This document shows positions 59,815 to 64,000 of a DNA stretch of 64,000 nt, one piece after another (within the stretch, counting starts at the first letter, position 1; each line of letters opens with the position of its first letter). The DNA is from an uncultured Faecalibacterium sp. (lineage in GTDB: Bacteria > Bacillota > Clostridia > Oscillospirales > Ruminococcaceae), in contig CAKSVD010000003.1 in NCBI GenBank assembly GCA_934503275.1, positions 124,001-188,000 of the forward strand, in the 5' to 3' direction. The position numbers and the translations under genes are program-made. The notes beneath the pieces were generated by a model, which saw only the letters and a list, made by a program, of their open reading frames with translations, ran no database searches and was not told the origin of the DNA.

Positions 59815-60729
59815 ATGACAAATAAAGAAAACCGCCCGGCAGGCTGCGTGCTGCGGCTGTTCGGTGCGCCGGAGCAGACCGTGCAAAAGGCTGTGGAAGC
59901 CCTGCCGGACACTTGGCAGGGCACCGTGCACTGCCGCACCCGGGGCGCGGAAACGCTGGTGGCGCTGCAAAGCAGCACCCCGCAGCAACTGCACCGGGCG
60001 GTACAGCTGCTGCGGACAAGCCTTGCCCCGGCGCTGTACGGGGAAGGGGAGCAGACACTTGCCGCTGCCGCAGTGCAGACACTGGAGCAGCACCGCAAGC
60101 TTTTGGTGTGCAGCGATGCCGCCGCCGGGGCGCTGCTGGAAAGCCGGCTGGAAAACCTTCCCGGCGCGGAAAAGGTGTTCGATTTTGGCGCCATGAGTTA
60201 CGCCAATGCCGCGCTCACCGCCCGGCTCAGCCGCAAACTACGCAAGGGCCCGCAGGCAGAGCCTGCCCGCACACTGGCGCAGGTGCAGACCATGCAGCGG
60301 CTGACCGGCGCTGCGCTGGCGGTGGGCTGTGTGGAACTGCCCCAAAGCCGCCTGCTGCTGGTGGGCGGCAAAAAGGGCTGCTGGCTGCGGTGCACAGCAA
60401 TGGACGAAAACCCCGGTCTGTGGCTGCTGGATATGCTGCGCCGCGCCGCCTGTGGTCTGCCGCAGGCTGGTGGCACAGGCTGGCAGCCCTACGGCAAAGC
60501 CGTGCCGGATGCCGCTCTGACGCCTGCCGCCTTCGCGGCGGCACCGCCCGCGCCGCCGCGCCCGAAGCGTCATAGAATAGGCAAGGTGCTGGCGGTGCTT
60601 CTGCTGCTGGCATTGGCAGCACTGGCTGCGGGCTGGTACTATACCGGCGGCGACCTTGCCGCTTTGCCCCAAAAGCTGCAAAGCCTTGGCGCAGAAAGTC
60701 TGCCCCACGCCGGGGCAAAATTGGTGTGA
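59815..60729 (+). CDS. Degenerate CinA-like paralogue with C-terminal membrane anchor
   Basis: 304 residues, alanine-rich. Its order matches the middle and C-terminal parts of the adjacent CinA. RLFGAPEQTVQKAVEALPD corresponds to the CinA segment beginning RVLGGESNLEYRVRALLEN. HRKLLVCSDAAAGALLESRL corresponds to the CinA active-site segment GLTIATAESCTGGMIAQRL. The catalytic SCTGG and GLAGPGG loops are lost (SDAAAG; no equivalent), so amidase activity is not expected. A Pro-rich linker and one membrane helix (about 261-280, VLAVLLLLALAALAAGWYY) close the protein. GGGGGGATG-type ribosome site; 34 nt after cinA. Confidence 0.7.
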   Translation: MTNKENRPAGCVLRLFGAPEQTVQKAVEALPDTWQGTVHCRTRGAETLVALQSSTPQQLHRAVQLLRTSLAPALYGEGEQTLAAAAVQTLEQHRKLLVCSDAAAGALLESRLENLPGAEKVFDFGAMSYANAALTARLSRKLRKGPQAEPARTLAQVQTMQRLTGAALAVGCVELPQSRLLLVGGKKGCWLRCTAMDENPGLWLLDMLRRAACGLPQAGGTGWQPYGKAVPDAALTPAAFAAAPPAPPRPKRHRIGKVLAVLLLLALAALAAGWYYTGGDLAALPQKLQSLGAESLPHAGAKLV

Positions 60730-60759
60730 GCGTTGCGGCGGCGCTTTCAATAGAAAAGC

Positions 60760-60805
60760 AAAAACCAAGCCCGGAGGGTTCACAGACCTTCCGGGCTTGG
60801 TTTTT
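60760..60805 (+). terminator. Terminator of the thiI-cinA unit
   Basis: A 15-bp stem (60760-60774 with 60791-60805) flanked by A5 and T5; it also works on the minus strand. Confidence 0.9.
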
Positions 60806-60809
60806 GCAC

Positions 60810-60854
60810 TGGCGTCCCCGATGTGATTCGAACACACGGTCTTCCGCTTAGGAG
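60810..60854 (-). tRNA. 3' half of tRNA-Arg(CCU), probable attachment site of an integrated element
   Basis: On the minus strand these 45 nt are, in order: anticodon loop CTCCTAA (anticodon CCT), anticodon 3' stem GCGGA, variable loop AGACC, T-stem and TTCGAAT loop, acceptor 3' strand CGGGGAC, discriminator G, and encoded CCA. The expected 5' half (GTCCCCG acceptor strand, D-arm, TCCGC) is absent; upstream sequence does not pair. A break exactly at the anticodon loop is typical of the core site used by tyrosine integrases. The element would lie on the higher-coordinate side, with an intact tRNA at its far end. Confidence 0.85.
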
Positions 60855-61304
60855 TAGGGGCTGAAGCAATAAATCCTAGACAAAAGTAGGTAAAATAAGT
60901 GACGTTTTATCAATGGATTTTTTGTTGCGCTGTCAATCCGAGTAAAGAACACAAACCCCGAAATAAAACGAGTAAAAGGCTTTTCATTAGCAGAAAATTA
61001 GCAGAGCTAATGAAAAGTGGAAGGATTATTGTAAAATGCCCACCTTTCATTAGCTGGGAAGTGTACGTTTCCCTACGGATATTTGCTTGTTTAGCATTCG
61101 TAAACCAGACCATACAGCCGTAACTGGTGTGATGGACAAATGTTTTCAATAGAAAAAGCCAGAGCTTTCTGAGAGAAAACTCTGGCCTATGTAACAGTAT
61201 GATTGGAAATGTGCATTGTCTTGTAAAAGGAAGGATCTTATGGTATTCTTACGGGAGTAGAGGCACTGGATGCGAGGAACTTTGCGTGATCTTAGGAGTG
61301 TGCA
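60855..61304. other. AT-rich non-coding stretch next to the tRNA scar, with ATTAGC repeats
   Basis: No credible gene. CTTTTCATTAGC (60980-60991) and its inverse GCTAATGAAAAG (61006-61017) flank two ATTAGCAGA units, and CCTTTCATTAGC recurs at 61043-61054. This is the kind of repeat set bound by integrase or excisionase beside an attachment core. A GCCAGAG/CTCTGGC hairpin (61158-61186) followed by T5 on the minus strand is a terminator. A weak promoter for the next gene may be TTGTCT (61216) with TATGGT (61239). Confidence 0.5.
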
Positions 61305-61709
61305 ATGGAAAAGAAATTTAATATTGTAGTCGGTGAAGATGGAACTGTAAAACTCCCAGATGCGGTTCTGGAAAAACTTGAAGTCAGACCCGGAGAGGAA
61401 GTTCGATTCGAAGTAGACGACAATTTCTATGCAGTCAGGCTTCTATCACGGATAGAAGCTGAACGCTTGGATTACTTGAATTGGATGCATAATAAACATT
61501 GCCCCTCTATTGAGGAAATGATTGCGGAGTCGAGAAAACAAGCCACCCAGAACATTGTGATCTCCCGTATCCTTGATGGAATGCCGGTAGAAAAAATTGC
61601 AGAAGACTATGAAGTTTCACTCGACTATGTAGAGCAGCTTGCCCATCAGCTGAAGATTGACATAGAGGAAGCTAAGGCGAAAAAACACAAAGAAACGGGA
61701 TCATCCTAA
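61305..61709 (+). CDS. AbrB/SpoVT-like domain protein
   Basis: 134 residues. Residues 1-45 form a swapped-hairpin AbrB/MazE-type DNA-binding domain (FNIVVGEDGTVKLPDAVLEKLEVRPGEEVRFEVDD). Residues 46-134 are helical and charged, with a possible helix-turn-helix (VEKIAEDYEVSLDYVEQLAHQL). That makes a regulator or an antitoxin-like protein plausible. No toxin gene is adjacent. GGAG lies 9 nt before the ATG. Base composition is clearly more AT-rich than the genes to the left, consistent with transfer. Confidence 0.75.
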   Translation: MEKKFNIVVGEDGTVKLPDAVLEKLEVRPGEEVRFEVDDNFYAVRLLSRIEAERLDYLNWMHNKHCPSIEEMIAESRKQATQNIVISRILDGMPVEKIAEDYEVSLDYVEQLAHQLKIDIEEAKAKKHKETGSS

Positions 61710-61715
61710 AACAGA

Positions 61716-61757
61716 CAGCGGCAGCTTTCTATATACGGAAAACTGCCGCTGATATTT
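61716..61757 (+). terminator. Terminator of the AbrB-like gene
   Basis: CAGCGGCAG (61716-61724) pairs with CTGCCGCTG (61743-61751), followed by ATATTTT. Confidence 0.7.
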
Positions 61758-61773
61758 TAATGGATGTGGCGGA

Positions 61774-62097
61774 TCAGGTGATCTTTAACCATTTATGATC
61801 TTCTGCCATCCGACCATGTGTCTTTTCCACTAGCTGTATCGGATCATATTCGGAAACCCCGACAGCATCAAGGTAATAGTTAAGCCCGCAGCGAGTTCTT
61901 GGAATACAACGACTCTCTAAAAAAATCAGAAAATCATCCCAAGTGGGTTCCGTGTTGACCCCGAAAGCGGTGTCCAGAATAGAATCCACTTTGTTTTCCA
62001 CACGCACCTGCTTTGTGGTGAAATCTACGTCAATGATACTGCAAAGGGTATCACGGTCATAATATTCATATTTCCGTATTGTGTGCACCTGCTCCAT
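61774..62097 (-). CDS. Small accessory-region protein of unknown function
   Basis: 107 residues beginning MEQVHTIRKYEYYDRDTLCSI, then DVDFTTKQVRVENKVDSILDTAFGVNTEPTWDDFLIFLESRCIPRTR and a C-terminal KTHGRMAEDHKWLKI. I have a weak impression of similarity to small proteins encoded beside HipA-type kinases, but no kinase gene is visible here, so no function is assigned. The ATG at 62097 has AAGGAGTGG upstream. It is convergent with the AbrB-like gene and AT-rich like it. Confidence 0.7.
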   Translation of the reverse strand: MEQVHTIRKYEYYDRDTLCSIIDVDFTTKQVRVENKVDSILDTAFGVNTEPTWDDFLIFLESRCIPRTRCGLNYYLDAVGVSEYDPIQLVEKTHGRMAEDHKWLKIT

Positions 62098-62142
62098 GCC
62101 GACCACTCCTTTTATAGAAGTATACCAGATTTCACCGTGGCT

Positions 62143-62342
62143 TGACAAAATGTCAGGTCGAGGTCAAACGTAACACAAACGGAGTCAATGTGGACAAATT
62201 GTCTACATTGATTCAAGCTGCGGCCAATTTGCCTCATGTGGTCAAAATGTCCACATGAGGTGAGCCGTAACGCAGAATGTTCTTCCGGTGAATGACGTTT
62301 TGCGTCATTCACCACATCAACTGGCCATTTTGACCAGTTGAT
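62143..62342. repeat. Array of five palindromes with related cores
   Basis: Consecutive hairpins: TGACA/TGTCA (62143-62155); a stem of up to 16 bp (62182-62214); CCTCATGTGG/CCACATGAGG (62232-62260); GGTGAATGACG/CGTCATTCACC (62287-62313); ATCAACTGG/CCAGTTGAT (62316-62342). The stems differ but the apices share a CAAAATG or CATTTTG core. The loops of the third and fifth are complementary over 8 nt. It could be an operator array, a partition or origin site, or recombination sites of the mobile region. Confidence 0.7.
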
Positions 62343-62763
62343 ATTGGGTGCGCCGTTCTCCCTGCATGGATTTCCTGCCCCCTTCCAGCGGCGTTTTCCG
62401 GCTCTCCCACTTGGGGGTCATGGCCGGGTATCACATGCAGACGGTCCTTCGGTTGTCAAGGTACGGTGCTGGATTTGGCAATAAAAAATCGCCACACAAC
62501 AACCTGAACCTGACCATCCCTTCTGGGATGGCCTTGGTTCGGGTTCGTTATGTAGCGATAAGAAAGTCAAAAACTTGCTCCGGCTCCTTCGGGAGCCGAG
62601 CTGGAACTCTAAATAAATATGTTATATTAAATTGTTGGGATAGATTACCACATAAATCGAGCTGTGTCAACAAAAAGTTTTGAAAACACGACACTTTTGG
62701 CGGTTTGCAAGAAAACGCAAAAGTAACTTTGGTAAAAAGAGAGAACTGGACAGCTCGTTTTAC
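62343..62763. other. Non-coding stretch, possible mobile-element remnant
   Basis: About 420 nt with no convincing gene. An open frame 62348-62683 (111 codons) lacks a ribosome site and has unusual composition. Two tight hairpins are visible: CCATCCC/GGGATGG near 62516 and GGCTCC/GGAGCC with a TTCG loop near 62582-62600. The last 150 nt are AT-rich. Composition returns to GC-rich at the start of the next gene. Confidence 0.4.
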
Positions 62764-64000
62764 TTATTTGTTTTTTACCAACAGCGCCTGATAGGGCTTC
62801 AGCTCCACATCCGCCAGCCAGACGGAAGCTCCATCTGCGGTCTGATACTTGCCGCCCAGAGCGTCCAGACTGGCTCCTGCCGGGTACTCGGTAAAGTTGA
62901 ACAGTCCCACCAGCGTCTCCTCACCACGCTTGCGCACCAGTGCCAGCACGCCGGGGTTATGGCTGTCCCATGTGGTCACCCACGCATCCGGGGCAAAGCA
63001 GGGGTCTGCACGCATTTGGCGCAGCTGCTCCATGCCCTGCCACAGCTGGTTTTGCAGCGTGCCCTTTCGGGTGCGCTGCTTTGCATCCTCCCAGTTGAAT
63101 TTGCTGCGATGCAGATTACGGCTGTCCTCCACACGGTCGGGGTCGTTTTTGTAATCCCAGCAATTGAGCTGCGCAATTTCATCGCCGCAGTTCAGCATGG
63201 GGAAGCCCTGCAAAAACGCCATGGCAGTATGTAGCAGCAGATCACGCTTCACCGCATAATCCAGTGCGGTCTTGTCGTTCTTTTCCAGTGCCTGCTCCAC
63301 GCCGCACAGGCTGGCGGTGGTGCCGCAGCTCCGGGCGTCGCCGGTGGCGGGGTTGTAGTTGTACAGCTCGCCCTTTGCCCAGCTGCCAGGGAAATTGCCC
63401 TCATAGAAGTGATACAGATATTCTTTGTGTTTCTGCGGGTCAATGCCGAGCCGGTTTTCCACCGCTTCGTCCAGACCCCAGCCGATGTCATCGTGGCAGC
63501 GCAGATAGTTCACGAACCAACAGTTGTCCGGCAGGGCGTGCAGAGCATCCAACTGCGCTTTCAGCAGCCGGGTGTCCCTGCTGGCAAGGGCGCTCCACAG
63601 GTTGACCATGGTGGACACGTTGTAGAGCATGTGGCATTCTGGCTTTTCAGGTGTGCCGAAGTATGCCGCCAGTTCTTTCGGAGCCATGACCACTTCGCCC
63701 TTGAGGATGACCGCCGGGCAGACACATTCCAGCACCATGCGGAGCATCCGCACGATGGTGTGCACCTGCGGCAGATTGCGGCAGGTGGTGCCCAGCTGCT
63801 TCCAGATGTAGGGCACGGCATCAATGCGGAACACCTCTACGCCCAGATTTGCCAGATGCAGGATGCTCTTTGTCATGTCCACGAACACCGCCGGGTTTGC
63901 GTAGTTCAGGTCCCACTGGTAGTCGTGGAAGGTGGTCAGCACCCACTTGTGCATCTCCTCGCACCATGTAAAGTTGCCGGGTGCGGTGTTGGGGAACACC
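62764..64000 (-). CDS. GH13 amylosucrase/sucrose-hydrolase-like enzyme (5' end beyond the window)
   Basis: The C-terminal 411 residues of an alpha-amylase superfamily enzyme; the gene continues past 64000. The start of the visible part, VFPNTAPGNFTWCEE-like MFPNTAPGNFTWCEEMHKW and TTFHDYQWDLNYANP, is characteristic of GH13 subfamily 4. Catalytic residues: nucleophile Asp in VFRIDAVPYIWK, acid/base Glu in VILKGEVVMA, transition-state Asp in RCHDDIGWGLDE. A C-terminal beta domain ends in LKPYQALLVKNK. It would cleave sucrose, or transfer its glucose, in the cytoplasm (no export signal can be judged). The GC content is like the core genome. Confidence 0.88.
   Translation of the reverse strand, partial: VFPNTAPGNFTWCEEMHKWVLTTFHDYQWDLNYANPAVFVDMTKSILHLANLGVEVFRIDAVPYIWKQLGTTCRNLPQVHTIVRMLRMVLECVCPAVILKGEVVMAPKELAAYFGTPEKPECHMLYNVSTMVNLWSALASRDTRLLKAQLDALHALPDNCWFVNYLRCHDDIGWGLDEAVENRLGIDPQKHKEYLYHFYEGNFPGSWAKGELYNYNPATGDARSCGTTASLCGVEQALEKNDKTALDYAVKRDLLLHTAMAFLQGFPMLNCGDEIAQLNCWDYKNDPDRVEDSRNLHRSKFNWEDAKQRTRKGTLQNQLWQGMEQLRQMRADPCFAPDAWVTTWDSHNPGVLALVRKRGEETLVGLFNFTEYPAGASLDALGGKYQTADGASVWLADVELKPYQALLVKNK

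Noticed and set aside
62143..62342. CRISPR array
   Set aside because: The palindromes are not direct repeats, stems differ and there are no uniform spacers or cas genes.
62348..62683. 111-codon frame after the palindrome array
   Set aside because: Starts within structured DNA, lacks a ribosome site, and codon pattern is not like a gene; kept only as part of a non-coding stretch.

Overview
The window reads as chromosomal DNA from a GC-rich, Gram-positive anaerobe of the Clostridia. Gene content and order (infC-rpmI-rplT, plsX-rnc-smc-ftsY, yhbY-nadD-yqeK-LCP-rsfS-leuS, UPF0237/UPF0210 pair, RNHCP protein, CD1247-like protein) point to the Oscillospiraceae/Ruminococcaceae, most likely a Faecalibacterium-like organism. 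That genus call is an inference from gene content. Apart from the last 3 kb the window is core genome: there is no rRNA, no intact tRNA, no CRISPR array and no recognisable transposase.

Layout. 0.2-3.4 kb: a MurA-type enzyme followed by ftsZ and a coiled-coil protein. 3.7-6.1 kb: a c-di-GMP protein (receiver, HD-GYP, 4-Cys region, GGDEF) split by one extra T. 6.1-12.8 kb, minus strand: HD hydrolase, YdbC, a proline-rich protein, sbcC-sbcD, a peptidoglycan-binding protein and spoIIR. 12.9-21.2 kb: UPF0210/ACT pair, Lrp-aminotransferase-ispE, DUF378, RNHCP gene with an apparent leader peptide, redoxin-like gene, a structured RNA resembling 6S RNA, DUF1292, cyclophilin lipoprotein, ruvX. 21.3-31.9 kb: addB-addA, the infC-rpmI-rplT operon with an attenuator-like leader, an SpoU-type rRNA methylase and dprA. 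32-46.3 kb: topA, trmFO, plsX, rnc, smc, ftsY, rdgB, yhbY, nadD, yqeK, an LCP ligase and rsfS. 46.5-60.7 kb: leuS, rpsU, yqeG, an endonuclease IV-like gene, efp, a CD1247-like zinc-ribbon protein, an SGNH hydrolase, fhs under a ZTP riboswitch, nifS-thiI, and cinA followed by a degenerate membrane-anchored cinA paralogue.

At 60,810-60,854 lies exactly the 3' half of a tRNA-Arg(CCU) gene, cut at the anticodon loop. This is the expected scar of integration by a tyrosine-integrase element. To its right the DNA becomes AT-rich and carries an AbrB-like gene, a small orphan gene, an array of five palindromes and then the 3' part of a GH13 amylosucrase-like gene that runs off the window.

The most interesting unexplained signal is a dispersed two-hairpin element found four times (about 11.5, 42.7, 52.3 and 57.1 kb). 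Each copy has a GTGAAA box exactly 8 nt before a 16-bp perfect hairpin with a 4-nt loop. The stem sequence differs between copies but the geometry does not. A 25-28 nt spacer and a second conserved hairpin with compensatory base changes follow. Two other structured repeat types (36.5/46.4 kb and 42.55 kb) sit in the same kind of intergenic gap.
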